DNA of 64,000 nt from Pseudomonas farsensis. Its GTDB lineage: Bacteria > Pseudomonadota > Gammaproteobacteria > Pseudomonadales > Pseudomonadaceae. A program made the translations under genes and the position numbers. The stretch is taken from assembly GCF_014268805.2 (NCBI RefSeq), contig NZ_JABWRF020000002.1, forward strand, positions 434,001 through 498,000. Direction: 5' to 3'. Below, piece after piece: positions 7,836-16,799 of the stretch. How positions within the stretch are numbered: position 1 is the stretch's first letter; each line of letters begins with the position of its first letter. The notes under the pieces are model-generated. The model made no database searches, was not told where the DNA came from, and was given only the letters and a program-made list of their open reading frames with translations.

Positions 7836-9122
7836 CTACAGCACCACCCGCAGGCACTGCCCGGCGTGATACAGCGAGAACCCTGACTCATAGAACGCGG
7901 TGCGCAATGACGGCGCGCTGACCGGTTTCATTGGCGAGAACGGTACCGGCAGGCTGGCCGGGTCGTCCTTGAGCAGAAATTCGGCAAACGCCCGGCCAAT
8001 GACGGTACCGGTGGTGTTGCCGCGGCCATTGTAGCCAGTCACCGCCACCAGGCCCGGCGCCGGTTCGAACAGGCGCATCAAGTGATCGGGGGTGAAGTCG
8101 ATGCAGCCGGTCCAGTGCATTTCCCACTCCACCTTGCCCAACTGTGGGAAATAGTGGCTCTGGATGCGGTCAGCCCAGCGCCGCACGAACCACGCCGGCT
8201 TGTTGTCGACCCGCCCAAGGCTGCCAAGCAGCAGCCGGCCCTGGTCATCGCGGCGGATGCTGCTGAGCACGGTGCGGGTATCCCACGAGCCTTGGCCGTG
8301 GCGCAGCACCTGGTCGGCCGCCGCGCCCTGCAACGGCTTGGAAGCCACTTGGTAGTAGTAACCGCGGAAGTAATGCTTCTGCAGGTTGCTCCAATCGCCT
8401 TCGGTGTAGGCGCCCGTGGAAATCACCACCTTGTCGGCCCGCACCACGCCGCGCGCGGTTTTCACCTGCCAGGCGTCGCCATCGCGGGCCAGGCCCTCGA
8501 CCGCCGATTGCTGGAACAGCTTGCCACCCAGCCGCGCTACCGCTGCAGCAAGGCCTTGGGTGTACGCCATAGGGTTGATGGTGCCCGCGCGGCGGTCGAG
8601 CAGCGCGGCGGAAATCTTGTCGGTACCGCAGTATTCCTGGCACTTGGCGCCGGTCAGCAGCTCAACATCGGCGCCACGGCGCGACCATTGCTGGTGACGC
8701 GCCTCAAGGTCGGCAAGGCCGGTGGCGTTATGCGCCATGTGCAACGTGCCCTTGTGCTGGGCCTGGCAGTCGATGCCCAGGCGCTCGATCATGGCGAACA
8801 CCTCAGCAGGCGCTGCACCGAGCACCTGGTTCAAACGGCTGCCTTGGGCCTGACCGAGGGTGGCTTCGACGTCGTCGGGGCGGATCCAGGTACCGGCGTT
8901 GACCAGCCCGACGTTGCGCCCCGAGCCGCCATGGCCGATTTTCCAGGCCTCCAGCAGAATCACCGATTTGCCCTGCTCGAGCAGGTGAATGGCCGCCGAC
9001 AGGCCGGTGATGCCACCGCCAATGACGCAGACGTCAGCCTTGTGCTCGCCGGCCAGGGCCTGGGCGGCGACGGTTGGCCGAGTGACGTGTTCCCACAGAC
9101 ATTCTTGACGCAGTTCGGACAT
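7836..9122 (-). CDS. amaA: L-pipecolate oxidase AmaA
   Basis: 428 residues, DAO-type FAD oxidoreductase: FAD-binding GGGITGLSAA near residue 36, the GHGGSGRNVGLVNAG segment and a C-terminal YNGRGNTTGT motif. In P. putida AmaA oxidises L-pipecolate to piperideine-6-carboxylate in the D-lysine branch of lysine catabolism, and the next enzyme, AmaB, is encoded immediately upstream in the same direction. Length equals P. putida AmaA. The family also includes gamma-glutamylputrescine oxidases, so the call rests mainly on adjacency to amaB. Confidence 0.88.
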   Translation of the reverse strand: MSELRQECLWEHVTRPTVAAQALAGEHKADVCVIGGGITGLSAAIHLLEQGKSVILLEAWKIGHGGSGRNVGLVNAGTWIRPDDVEATLGQAQGSRLNQVLGAAPAEVFAMIERLGIDCQAQHKGTLHMAHNATGLADLEARHQQWSRRGADVELLTGAKCQEYCGTDKISAALLDRRAGTINPMAYTQGLAAAVARLGGKLFQQSAVEGLARDGDAWQVKTARGVVRADKVVISTGAYTEGDWSNLQKHYFRGYYYQVASKPLQGAAADQVLRHGQGSWDTRTVLSSIRRDDQGRLLLGSLGRVDNKPAWFVRRWADRIQSHYFPQLGKVEWEMHWTGCIDFTPDHLMRLFEPAPGLVAVTGYNGRGNTTGTVIGRAFAEFLLKDDPASLPVPFSPMKPVSAPSLRTAFYESGFSLYHAGQCLRVVL

Positions 9123-9175
9123 GGCCCGGCTCCAGCTATTGTTCTTTTTTGCCTATGGGGCCGCGTTGCGGCCCT

Positions 9176-9242
9176 TTCGCGACACAAGGCCGCTCCTACA
9201 TGGTATTGCGATCATCCTGTAGGAGCGGCCTTGTGTCGCGAA
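9176..9242. repeat. REP inverted pair between amaB and amaA
   Basis: Two perfect 25-base arms, TTCGCGACACAAGG... (9176-9200) and its reverse complement (9218-9242), with a 17-base spacer. In the transcript it would form a long hairpin between the amaB stop and amaA start. Confidence 0.92.
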
Positions 9243-9271
9243 CCGGGGGCATAGCCCCCGCCTGCGGAGGA

Positions 9272-10762
9272 TCAGTCGAACACAATACCCTGCGCCAGCG
9301 GCAGCTCACGCGAGTAGTTCACGGTGTTGGTCTGGCGGCGCATGTAGCCTTTCCAGGCATCGGAACCCGACTCACGGCCGCCACCGGTTTCTTTCTCGCC
9401 ACCGAACGCACCGCCGATCTCGGCGCCACTGGTGCCGATGTTGACGTTGGCGATACCGCAGTCACTGCCCGACGCACTCTGGAAACGCTCGGCCTCGCGG
9501 ATGTCGGTGGTGAAGATGCACGACGACAGGCCTTGTGGCACTTCGTTGTTCAGGCGCAGGGCCTCTTCGAACTCGTCATAGGCCAGCACGTACAGAATCG
9601 GCGCGAAGGTCTCGTGGCGCACCACCTCGCTCTGCGCCGGCATTTCGGCAATGGCAGGCGATACGTAGTAGCCATTCGGGTACTGGTCGGCCAGCTGACG
9701 TTCACCACCGAATACCTGGCCACCTTCATCGCGGGCCTTGGCCAGCGCGCCTTGCATGGCATCGAACGACTGCTTGTCGATCAGCGGGCCGACCAGGTTG
9801 TCCTTGCGCGGGTCACCAATACGCACCTTGGCGTAGGCTGCTTTGACGCGCGCGACCACTTCGTCCTTGATCGAGCGGTGCACGATGAGCCGGCGCAGGG
9901 TGGTGCAGCGCTGGCCGGCGGTGCCGACTGCCGAGAACAGAATGCCGCGCACGGCTAGGTCCAGATCGGCGCTTGGCGCCAGGATCATCGCGTTGTTGCC
10001 GCCCAGTTCAAGGATGCTGCGACCGAAGCGGGCCGCCACGCGCGGGCCGACTTCACGGCCCATGCGGGTGCTGCCGGTAGCGCTGACCAGCGGCACGCGC
10101 GGGTCATCCACCAGCGCTTCACCGGCTTCACGGCCGCCAATCACCAGCTGTGCAAGGCCGGCCGGTGCATCACCAAAGGCGCGCAGGGCTTTGTCGAACA
10201 GGGCCTGGCAAGCCAGCGCGGTCAGCGGGGTCTTCTCCGATGGCTTCCACACCACGGCGTTGCCCGCGACCAGCGCCAGCGCGGTGTTCCACGCCCACAC
10301 CGCAACCGGGAAGTTGAACGCGCTGATGATGCCGACCACGCCCAGCGGGTGCCAGCTTTCACGCATGTGGTGGCCAGGGCGCTCGGAAGCGATGGTCAGG
10401 CCGTACAGCTGGCGCGACAGGCCCACGGCGAAGTCGCAGATGTCGATCATTTCCTGCACTTCGCCCAGGCCTTCCTGGGTAATCTTGCCGGCTTCGATAG
10501 AGACCAGCTCGCCGAGGTCGGCCTTGTGTTCGCGCAGCACTTCACCGAACAGGCGCACCAGCTCGCCACGGCGCGGGGCCGGGACGCTGCGCCAGGCTTC
10601 GAAGGCCTGGTGAGCCTGGTCGATGCGGGCAACGGTGTCGGCCTTGCCGAGCAGCTTCACCGAGGCGATCTGGCTGCCGTCAATCGGGGTGTGAACAGGG
10701 TAGTCACCCTGGGTGTAAGCCGAGGCGGCAACGCCAAGACGCTCGAGCAATGCAGCAACCAT
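9272..10762 (-). CDS. amaB: Piperideine-6-carboxylate / aminoadipate semialdehyde dehydrogenase AmaB
   Basis: 496 residues from ATG 10762, which follows AGGAG at good spacing. An ALDH7 (antiquitin-type) NAD-dependent dehydrogenase: NFPVAVWAWN substrate/cofactor loop, LELGGNNAM with the general-base Glu, and the catalytic Cys in GTAGQRCTTLRR. It converts alpha-aminoadipate semialdehyde (open form of piperideine-6-carboxylate) to 2-aminoadipate. First gene of the amaB-amaA unit; divergent from a LysR gene. Confidence 0.93.
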   Translation of the reverse strand: MVAALLERLGVAASAYTQGDYPVHTPIDGSQIASVKLLGKADTVARIDQAHQAFEAWRSVPAPRRGELVRLFGEVLREHKADLGELVSIEAGKITQEGLGEVQEMIDICDFAVGLSRQLYGLTIASERPGHHMRESWHPLGVVGIISAFNFPVAVWAWNTALALVAGNAVVWKPSEKTPLTALACQALFDKALRAFGDAPAGLAQLVIGGREAGEALVDDPRVPLVSATGSTRMGREVGPRVAARFGRSILELGGNNAMILAPSADLDLAVRGILFSAVGTAGQRCTTLRRLIVHRSIKDEVVARVKAAYAKVRIGDPRKDNLVGPLIDKQSFDAMQGALAKARDEGGQVFGGERQLADQYPNGYYVSPAIAEMPAQSEVVRHETFAPILYVLAYDEFEEALRLNNEVPQGLSSCIFTTDIREAERFQSASGSDCGIANVNIGTSGAEIGGAFGGEKETGGGRESGSDAWKGYMRRQTNTVNYSRELPLAQGIVFD

Positions 10763-10808
10763 TGTGCTTCTCCTATCATCGGTGAAGGGTGGAAAATGAT
10801 GTGGGTCA

Positions 10809-10837
10809 GTATTAATCCGATTACACAGGTGCAACAA
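10809..10837 (-). promoter_or_regulatory. Candidate amaB promoter
   Basis: On the minus strand: TTGTTG (10837-10832), 17-base spacer, TAATAC (10814-10809), about 47 nt before the amaB start. Confidence 0.5.
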
Positions 10838-10856
10838 ACGACCTTTATTCCGCATA

Positions 10857-10875
10857 TCATTCCGTCAGGTAATGA
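10857..10875. promoter_or_regulatory. Candidate LysR-type operator
   Basis: Perfect dyad TCATT-N9-AATGA containing an ATT-N9-AAT (T-N11-A) core, the pattern bound by LysR-type regulators. It lies about 20 nt before the LysR gene start and just upstream of the amaB promoter candidate, so one bound regulator could act on both. Confidence 0.5.
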
Positions 10876-10895
10876 CTTGAGCCACAGAGACCGCT

Positions 10896-11780
10896 ATGTC
10901 CAAACGCCTGGTGCCGTCCATGACCGCCCTGCAGTGCTTCGAAGCTGCAGCCCGCCACTTGAGCTTCACCCGCGCCGCCGAAGAGCTGCACCTGACGCAA
11001 AGCGCGGTCAGCAAGCAGGTGGCGCAACTTGAAGAGATGCTGCACCACCACCTGTTCCTGCGCATCCGCCGCCGCCTGCAACTGACCCCGGCAGGTTCGC
11101 TGTACCTGGCCGAAGTGAACAAGATCCTCACCCAGGTGGATATGTCGAGCCGCTACGTGCTCACCTACGGCACGCAGACCGAAGTATTGAAAGTAGCCAC
11201 TCAGCCGAGTTTCGGCGTGCGCTGGCTGATCCCGCACCTGAAGGGCTTCGGCAAACGCCACCCGAACATCCACCTCGACATCCGCAACGAGATGGAGCCC
11301 TTCGCCTTGCTTCAGGGCTCGGCCGATGTGGTGTTTTTCTACGGCCAGGGCACTTGGCCCGGGGCCACTTGCATAAAGCTGTTCGGTGAAGAGGTGCTGC
11401 CGGTGTGCGCGCCGGAGCTGTTGCAGGGCCATGCCCTGAGCGGGCCTGGCGAACTGGCCGGGCAGGTCTTGCTGCAAAGCACCTCGCGCCCTGAAGCCTG
11501 GCATGAGTGGTTCCAGCAACAAGGGTTGGAAACCGAGAACAGCTACCACGGGCCGCGCTTCGATACGTTCTATATGGCCTTGAGCGCCGCGCAGTCGGGC
11601 TGTGGCGTAGCGCTGGTGCCGCGCTACCTGGTGGCCCGCGAGCTGGCCGAAGGCAGCCTGGTGGTGGCCTGGGACCACGCGATGCCGAGCAACGGCGCGC
11701 ATTACCTGGCCTATGCCGAGCATGCTGCCGAAGTGCCGAAAGTGCGCGCCTTGGTGGAATGGGTGCAAGCGCAGGTTTAG
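10896..11780 (+). CDS. LysR-family regulator, GcvA-like, next to amaAB
   Basis: 294 residues. N-terminal winged helix-turn-helix (LSFTRAAEELHLTQSAVSKQVAQLE, about residues 20-45) and a C-terminal periplasmic-binding-like effector domain (TQPSFGVRWLIPHLKGF onward). It is divergent from amaB across 133 bp containing a LysR-type dyad, and co-oriented with hglS downstream. It is the likely regulator of lysine-catabolic genes here; the effector could be a pathway intermediate, but that is inference. Confidence 0.85.
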   Translation: MSKRLVPSMTALQCFEAAARHLSFTRAAEELHLTQSAVSKQVAQLEEMLHHHLFLRIRRRLQLTPAGSLYLAEVNKILTQVDMSSRYVLTYGTQTEVLKVATQPSFGVRWLIPHLKGFGKRHPNIHLDIRNEMEPFALLQGSADVVFFYGQGTWPGATCIKLFGEEVLPVCAPELLQGHALSGPGELAGQVLLQSTSRPEAWHEWFQQQGLETENSYHGPRFDTFYMALSAAQSGCGVALVPRYLVARELAEGSLVVAWDHAMPSNGAHYLAYAEHAAEVPKVRALVEWVQAQV

Positions 11781-11838
11781 CTCGCGCTGGGCGCTCCTAC
11801 ATTCCACCGCCTAAAGGTCGATCAAAAAAGGAATGAAA

Positions 11839-11864
11839 GGCCCACTTTTTTTCGCTTGTGGGCC
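11839..11864 (+). terminator. Hairpin between LysR gene and hglS
   Basis: GGCCCAC (11839-11845), 12-base T-rich loop, GTGGGCC (11858-11864). No U tract follows, so it could be an attenuating or RNA-processing hairpin instead of a terminator. Confidence 0.35.
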
Positions 11865-11917
11865 AAGTGCATTCCCAGCTTTCATGTAAGTGTCCGAACC
11901 TAACCAGGAAGCTTGCG

Positions 11918-13306
11918 ATGCCCGCCCATGATTTCGTCAGCCCCGACAGCATTCGCGCGCAGTTCTCTGCCGCCATGTCGCTCATGTACAAACAGGAAGT
12001 GCCCCTGTACGGCACGCTGCTTGAGCTGGTGAGCGAAATCAACCAGCAGGTGATGCAGCAGCAACCCGAGGTGGCTCAGGCACTGCGCTGGACCGGCGAG
12101 GTGGAGCGCCTCGACCAAGAGCGCCACGGCGCCATCCGCGTCGGCACCGCCGAAGAGCTGGCCACCATTGCCCGCCTGTTCGCGGTGATGGGCATGCAAC
12201 CGGTCGGCTATTACGACCTCAGTTCAGCCGGCGTGCCGGTGCACTCCACGGCATTTCGCGCGGTGCACGAGCAGTCGCTGCACATCAGCCCGTTCCGGGT
12301 GTTCACCTCGCTGCTGCGCCTGGAGCTGATCGACAACCCGCAACTGCGAGAGCTGGCCCAGGGCATTCTGGCCAAGCGGCAGATTTTCACCCCGCGTGCC
12401 CTGGCGTTGATCGCCCAGTGCGAACGCGACGGTGGCCTGGGCGCCGCTGACGCCGAGGCCTTCGTGCAAGAGGCCCTGCACACGTTCCGCTGGCACCAGG
12501 AGGCCACGGTGACCGCCGAGCAGTATCAGCAACTGCATGACCAGCACCGGCTGATTGCCGATGTGGTGGCGTTCAAAGGCCCCCACATCAACCACCTGAC
12601 CCCGCGCACCCTGGACATCGACGCGATCCAGCTCGGCATGCCGGCCAAGGGCATCCCGCCCAAGGCCGTGGTCGAAGGCCCGCCGACTCGCCGCCACGCC
12701 ATCCTGTTGCGTCAGACCAGCTTCAAGGCGTTGCAGGAAAAGGTCGCGTTCAATGACGCCCAAGGTAGCCACACCGCACGCTTTGGCGAAATCGAGCAAC
12801 GCGGCGCGGCGCTGACGCCCAAGGGCCGCCAGTTGTATGACCGGCTGCTCGACGCCACCCGCGCAGCCCTCGGCGGCGCGCCGGCCGAGGCGAATGCCGA
12901 GCGCTACATGGCGCTGCTCAAGGCGCAGTTTGCAGCGTTCCCGGATGACCTGGCGCAGATGCGCGAACAGGGGCTGGCGTACTTCCGTTACTTTGCCACC
13001 GACAAAGGCCTGGCCGCGCGTGGGCAGGCGGGCGGGCCGAGCAGCTTGCAAGGGCTGATCGACGCAGGGCATGTGCATTATGAGGCGCTGGTGTATGAGG
13101 ATTTCCTGCCGGTGAGTGCGGCGGGGATTTTCCAGTCCAACCTGGGCGATGACGGGCAGGCGAACTACGGCAGCAACGCCAACCGCGAGGCGTTCGAGGA
13201 AGCACTGGGGCTGAAGGTGCAGGATGAGCTGGCGCTGTATGCGCAGAGCGAGCAGCGCTCGCTGCAGGCCTGCGCACAGGCGTTGGGGCTGGCGGAGCTT
13301 CACTGA
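11918..13306 (+). CDS. hglS: 2-oxoadipate dioxygenase/decarboxylase HglS (DUF1338)
   Basis: 462 residues from ATG 11918, preceded by AGGAAG. It belongs to DUF1338 and closely fits P. putida HglS, the Fe(II) enzyme that turns 2-oxoadipate into D-2-hydroxyglutarate and CO2 in lysine catabolism. Candidate metal ligands are visible: His70 (QERHGAIRVG), His226 (GPHINHLTPR) and Glu293 (FGEIEQRG). Its place beside amaA, amaB and their LysR gene completes the route from pipecolate through 2-aminoadipate and 2-oxoadipate, with the aminotransferase step encoded elsewhere. Convergent with a chemoreceptor gene. Confidence 0.92.
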   Translation: MPAHDFVSPDSIRAQFSAAMSLMYKQEVPLYGTLLELVSEINQQVMQQQPEVAQALRWTGEVERLDQERHGAIRVGTAEELATIARLFAVMGMQPVGYYDLSSAGVPVHSTAFRAVHEQSLHISPFRVFTSLLRLELIDNPQLRELAQGILAKRQIFTPRALALIAQCERDGGLGAADAEAFVQEALHTFRWHQEATVTAEQYQQLHDQHRLIADVVAFKGPHINHLTPRTLDIDAIQLGMPAKGIPPKAVVEGPPTRRHAILLRQTSFKALQEKVAFNDAQGSHTARFGEIEQRGAALTPKGRQLYDRLLDATRAALGGAPAEANAERYMALLKAQFAAFPDDLAQMREQGLAYFRYFATDKGLAARGQAGGPSSLQGLIDAGHVHYEALVYEDFLPVSAAGIFQSNLGDDGQANYGSNANREAFEEALGLKVQDELALYAQSEQRSLQACAQALGLAELH

Positions 13307-13329
13307 CGCTGGGGGCTGCTCTGCAGCCC

Positions 13330-13394
13330 TTCGCGGCACAAGGCCGCTCCTACAAGGATCGCGGTCGCCTGTAGGAGCGGCCTTGTGCCGCGAA
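13330..13394. repeat. REP inverted pair (family A)
   Basis: Arms at 13330-13354 and 13370-13394, perfect 25-base inverted repeat with a GGC variant (TTCGCGGCACAAGG). It lies between the convergent hglS and chemoreceptor genes. A small ACCGGC-AAA-GCCGGT hairpin (13396-13410) follows and may help terminate transcription. Confidence 0.9.
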
Positions 13395-13420
13395 CACCGG
13401 CAAAGCCGGTGCCATCCTGA

Positions 13421-15328
13421 CTACCGGTTAATGCGGAACCGGTCCACTTCCTGACGCAACTGCCCTGCCAGGCCTTCCAGCTCGCGCGCCGTGTTGGCCA
13501 GCTCATTGGCCACGTCACGTTGCTCGCTGTTGGCCTGGGCAATGCTCTGCAGGTTGCGGCTCAGCACGGTCGCGGTGCTGCTCTGCTCCTGGGTCGCCAG
13601 GCTGATCGCAGCAAACTGCTCACCGGCCGTGCGGCTCTGCTCGTCGATACGCGCCAGCGCTTCGGCCACCTTGTCGTTGCGCGACAGGCCATCCTGCATC
13701 AGCTTGTTGCCCTGTTCCAGGGTGCTGATGGCATGCCCGGTCTGCTGCTGGATGCTGGCGATCATGCCGGAAATCTCGTCAGTCGCCTGGCGGGTACGCG
13801 CCGCAAGGCCGCGCACTTCGTCAGCCACCACCGCAAACCCACGGCCCTGCTCGCCGGCTCGCGCAGCCTCGATGGCCGCGTTCAGCGCCAGCAGGTTGGT
13901 CTGTTCGGCAATGGCGGTAATCGTGCCGACAATACCGCCGATTTCCTGCGAGCGCGCACCCAGCGTGTCCATCACCTCGGCGGTACCGCCGAGCGAATCG
14001 GCAATCTGCTTGAGCGATGCCGACGCCTCGTCCATGGCGCCACGGCCAATGCGGGTCTGCTGGGCATTGTCGCGGGCCATGCGTTCGGTGCCGGCCATGT
14101 TATCGGCGATGTTCATCGAAGTGGCGCTGAACTCCTCCACGGCACCGGCCATGCTGGTGATCTCGCCAGATTGCTGCTCCATGCCCTCGCAGGCACCTGA
14201 AGACAGCCCCGACAGCGAACGCGCACGCCCGGCCACCTGCTCGGAGGCGCTGCGAATGTGCTCGACCATGGTCGCCAGGGCATCGCCCATCTTGTTGAAG
14301 CTGGCGGCCAGTTGGCCGATCTCGTCATGGCTGGTGACGTTCAGGCGGGCATTCAGGTCGCCCGCGCCAAGGGCTTCGGCCTGACGCACCAGATCGTCCA
14401 GCGGGCGCAGCTTGCGGCGCAGCAGCCATAGCGTGGCAACCACCGCCAGCAGCATGGCCAGCAGGCTGCCAATGGCCAGGCGCATGCCGACGCTCCAGGT
14501 CACTTCGCGGATTTCTGCCTTGGGCATGCTGGCAATCACGGTCCAAGGGCCTTCGGCGAATGGCGCTTCGACGCTGAACAAGTCCTGGTCGGCGTTGGCC
14601 GGCGGTACCAGCCACTGGCCTTGGTTGTCGCGGATCGCCAACGAACCGGTCTCGCCAATGCGGAAGCGCTTGAGGTTGGCGAACTGGGCATTCTGCGCGT
14701 CGGTGTAGTCGAAGCCGACGAACAGCACGGCGATCACCTTGCCCGTGCTGTCGCTCACCGGCACATAGCGGGTCATGTAGTTGCGGTCGAACAATACCGC
14801 ACGGCCCACATACATCTGCCCGGCCAGCAGCTTGGCGTAGGCCGGGTGCTGGCGGTCGAGCTGGGTGCCGATGGCGCGGCTGCCGTCCTGCTTCTTCAGG
14901 TTGGTGGTGATGCGCACGAAGTCTTCGCCGCTACGCACGAACACCGTGGCGATACCAGCGGTCATCTGCTGGAACTCATCGACCACCTGGAAGTTGTTGT
15001 TCAGCAGTTGCTCACCCAGGTACAGCGCCGGGGTAGCGGCGCCGGCCACATTGACCGTCTCGCCTGCGTGCAGGCTCAGGCCGGTGGCAAAGCGCCGCTC
15101 GAACAGGCCGCTCAGGCGCTGGGTGTTTTCCTTGAGCGAGCCATGGAAAGTGTCGAGCTGGTCAGCCAGCAGACGCGCTTCGCTACCCAAGTGCTGCTGA
15201 CGGGTAGTCAGGTTGGCATCGTCCAGCGAACGCAGGGCGAACAAAGTACTGCCGGTGATCACCAGCGCCAGCACGATGGCGAGGGCGATGCCGAGCTGCG
15301 AGGCTATGCGGGCACGCGGTTGAGACAT
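13421..15328 (-). CDS. Methyl-accepting chemotaxis protein with Cache-type sensor
   Basis: 635 residues from ATG 15328 (AGGAG upstream). Layout: N-terminal transmembrane helix (about 12-34), a large periplasmic Cache3/Cache2-type ligand domain ([38 protein letters not shown]), second transmembrane helix near 305-327, HAMP domain ([22 protein letters not shown]), and the cytoplasmic signalling hairpin with the conserved tip [20 protein letters not shown]. No C-terminal CheR/CheB pentapeptide is present. Ligand is unknown; related Cache receptors sense small organic acids or amines. It stands alone between REP clusters. Confidence 0.93.
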   Translation of the reverse strand: MSQPRARIASQLGIALAIVLALVITGSTLFALRSLDDANLTTRQQHLGSEARLLADQLDTFHGSLKENTQRLSGLFERRFATGLSLHAGETVNVAGAATPALYLGEQLLNNNFQVVDEFQQMTAGIATVFVRSGEDFVRITTNLKKQDGSRAIGTQLDRQHPAYAKLLAGQMYVGRAVLFDRNYMTRYVPVSDSTGKVIAVLFVGFDYTDAQNAQFANLKRFRIGETGSLAIRDNQGQWLVPPANADQDLFSVEAPFAEGPWTVIASMPKAEIREVTWSVGMRLAIGSLLAMLLAVVATLWLLRRKLRPLDDLVRQAEALGAGDLNARLNVTSHDEIGQLAASFNKMGDALATMVEHIRSASEQVAGRARSLSGLSSGACEGMEQQSGEITSMAGAVEEFSATSMNIADNMAGTERMARDNAQQTRIGRGAMDEASASLKQIADSLGGTAEVMDTLGARSQEIGGIVGTITAIAEQTNLLALNAAIEAARAGEQGRGFAVVADEVRGLAARTRQATDEISGMIASIQQQTGHAISTLEQGNKLMQDGLSRNDKVAEALARIDEQSRTAGEQFAAISLATQEQSSTATVLSRNLQSIAQANSEQRDVANELANTARELEGLAGQLRQEVDRFRINR

Positions 15329-15567
15329 GAGAAGCTCCTGGCAAGAGGCCGGGATCATCCTGATCACGCTGACCACCCGCTTCATTATCGACGGGAAATC
15401 GCGCCCTCTTCCGGGACGCTGGTGCCAGTGGATCGGCGGCGCCAGGGAATACTTGAGTGTCGGCGACGGGTATTCGCAAACCTTTGCGCTGTGCGTTGCG
15501 GCGAGGGCTCTAGCGCGGCCACGAGGACCGCGTCTGGCATCACTATCGCGTCTGGCCGTGGTTTCTC

Positions 15568-15683
15568 TGTAGGAGCGGCCTTGTGCCGCGAAAGGGCTGC
15601 GTAGCAGCCCCTGCCATATCAGCGTTGTGCAGAAATCCTGGGAGCGCTTCGCACCCCTTTCGCGACACAAGGCCGCTCCTACA
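15568..15683. repeat. REP composite (family A) within the 15329-15713 gap
   Basis: Outer arms at 15568-15592 and 15659-15683 in inverted orientation, with an inner GGGCTGCGTAGCAGCCC hairpin (15594-15610). The 385-base gap between the chemoreceptor start and the LysR stop holds this repeat; in the remaining 240 bases next to the receptor I see only an upstream region without a clear promoter. Confidence 0.88.
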
Positions 15684-15713
15684 GACAGATCGCATCCGGG
15701 CACGGTAGGGCCA

Positions 15714-16643
15714 TCAGCGCTGGCCCGAGAGTACCTGCACAGCCGGCAGGTCCATGCCCTGCGCCTCATCCTGCAAAAAACGGCTCAACCGCTGCAAGCG
15801 CTCGGCACCCGGCCGGGTGCGCGGCCACACCAGGTAGTAGTCCATGCCGCTGGGCACCGCTGTCGGCCACGGCAAGCTCAGCCGACGCTGCGCGACGTCC
15901 TCGGCAACCATCAGCAGGTCGCCCATCGACACCCCATATCCGCGCGCTGCGGCAATCATGCCCAGCTCCAAGGTATCGAACACCTGCCCGCCCTTGAGCG
16001 ATACCGCATCGAGCAAGCCCATGCGCCCCAGCCACGCCCGCCAGTCGCGCTTGTCGGGGGTGGGGTGCAGCAGCTCGACGCTGGCCAGGCGCTGCACGTC
16101 CCAGGCGGGCTCCGCCAGCAGGTCCGGCGCGCCAACCGGGATCAGCAGCTCGGCGAACAAGCGGCGCACCTCCCAATCAGCGGGAAACACCCCATCGCTT
16201 AGCAACACGGCACAGTCGAACGGCTCCTGATTGAAGTCGACATGGTCGACGTCCATCCAGGCGCTGGTCAGTTGCACCTCGTTGCCCGGCTGCAAATGCC
16301 GGAAGCGGCTAAGGCGCGCCAGCAGCCAGCGCATGGTCAGGGTGGACGGCGCTTTCATGCGCAGGATGTCATCTTCGCCACGCAGGGTATCGCAGGCCCG
16401 CTCCAGCGCGGCAAAGCCGTCGCGCACGCCGGGCAGCAGCATGCGCGCGGCTTCGGTGGGTTGCAGGCTGCGCCCACCGCGCACGAACAGGCGGCAGCCG
16501 AAGTGTTCTTCGAGGGTACGGATATGCCGGCTGACCGCGCTCTGGGTGATCGACAGTTCGTCACCGGCGCGGGTGAAGGAATTCAGCCGGGCGGCGGCTT
16601 CGAATGCGCGCAACGCATACAACGGAGGGAGCTGACGGGACAT
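15714..16643 (-). CDS. LysR-family regulator, GcvA-like
   Basis: 309 residues from ATG 16643 (CAGGTG upstream). N-terminal helix-turn-helix ([29 protein letters not shown]) followed by an effector-binding domain that retains the tight GcvA/AmpR-like pattern ([13 protein letters not shown]). Divergent from a MATE efflux gene across 156 bp, so that exporter is the most likely target. The two GcvA-like regulators in the window are paralogues. Confidence 0.85.
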   Translation of the reverse strand: MSRQLPPLYALRAFEAAARLNSFTRAGDELSITQSAVSRHIRTLEEHFGCRLFVRGGRSLQPTEAARMLLPGVRDGFAALERACDTLRGEDDILRMKAPSTLTMRWLLARLSRFRHLQPGNEVQLTSAWMDVDHVDFNQEPFDCAVLLSDGVFPADWEVRRLFAELLIPVGAPDLLAEPAWDVQRLASVELLHPTPDKRDWRAWLGRMGLLDAVSLKGGQVFDTLELGMIAAARGYGVSMGDLLMVAEDVAQRRLSLPWPTAVPSGMDYYLVWPRTRPGAERLQRLSRFLQDEAQGMDLPAVQVLSGQR

Positions 16644-16693
16644 CACGCACCTGACTTGCTGGGCCACAACGGCAATGTCGGGATCATACCGGC

Positions 16694-16730
16694 ATGACTA
16701 ATACTCATGGCAAGGATCGGTTTTATCCTT
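16694..16730. promoter_or_regulatory. Dyads in the LysR/MATE divergent region
   Basis: ATGA-N7-TCAT (16694-16708) and AAGGAT-N7-ATCCTT (16712-16730) sit side by side upstream of the MATE gene. They are candidate operator half-sites for the divergent LysR protein; no footprint pattern can be assigned from one sequence. Confidence 0.35.
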
Positions 16731-16799
16731 TTGTGCAAAGTTGACTCAGGCCTCAGAATCGTCCCCCTCGCTTACCGCCACCCAACAAGGACCTTCTTC

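Noticed and set aside
9244..9258. GGGGGC-ATA-GCCCCC hairpin as an amaB terminator
   Set aside because: It is short and lacks a U tract. It is treated as part of the REP-bearing intergenic region.
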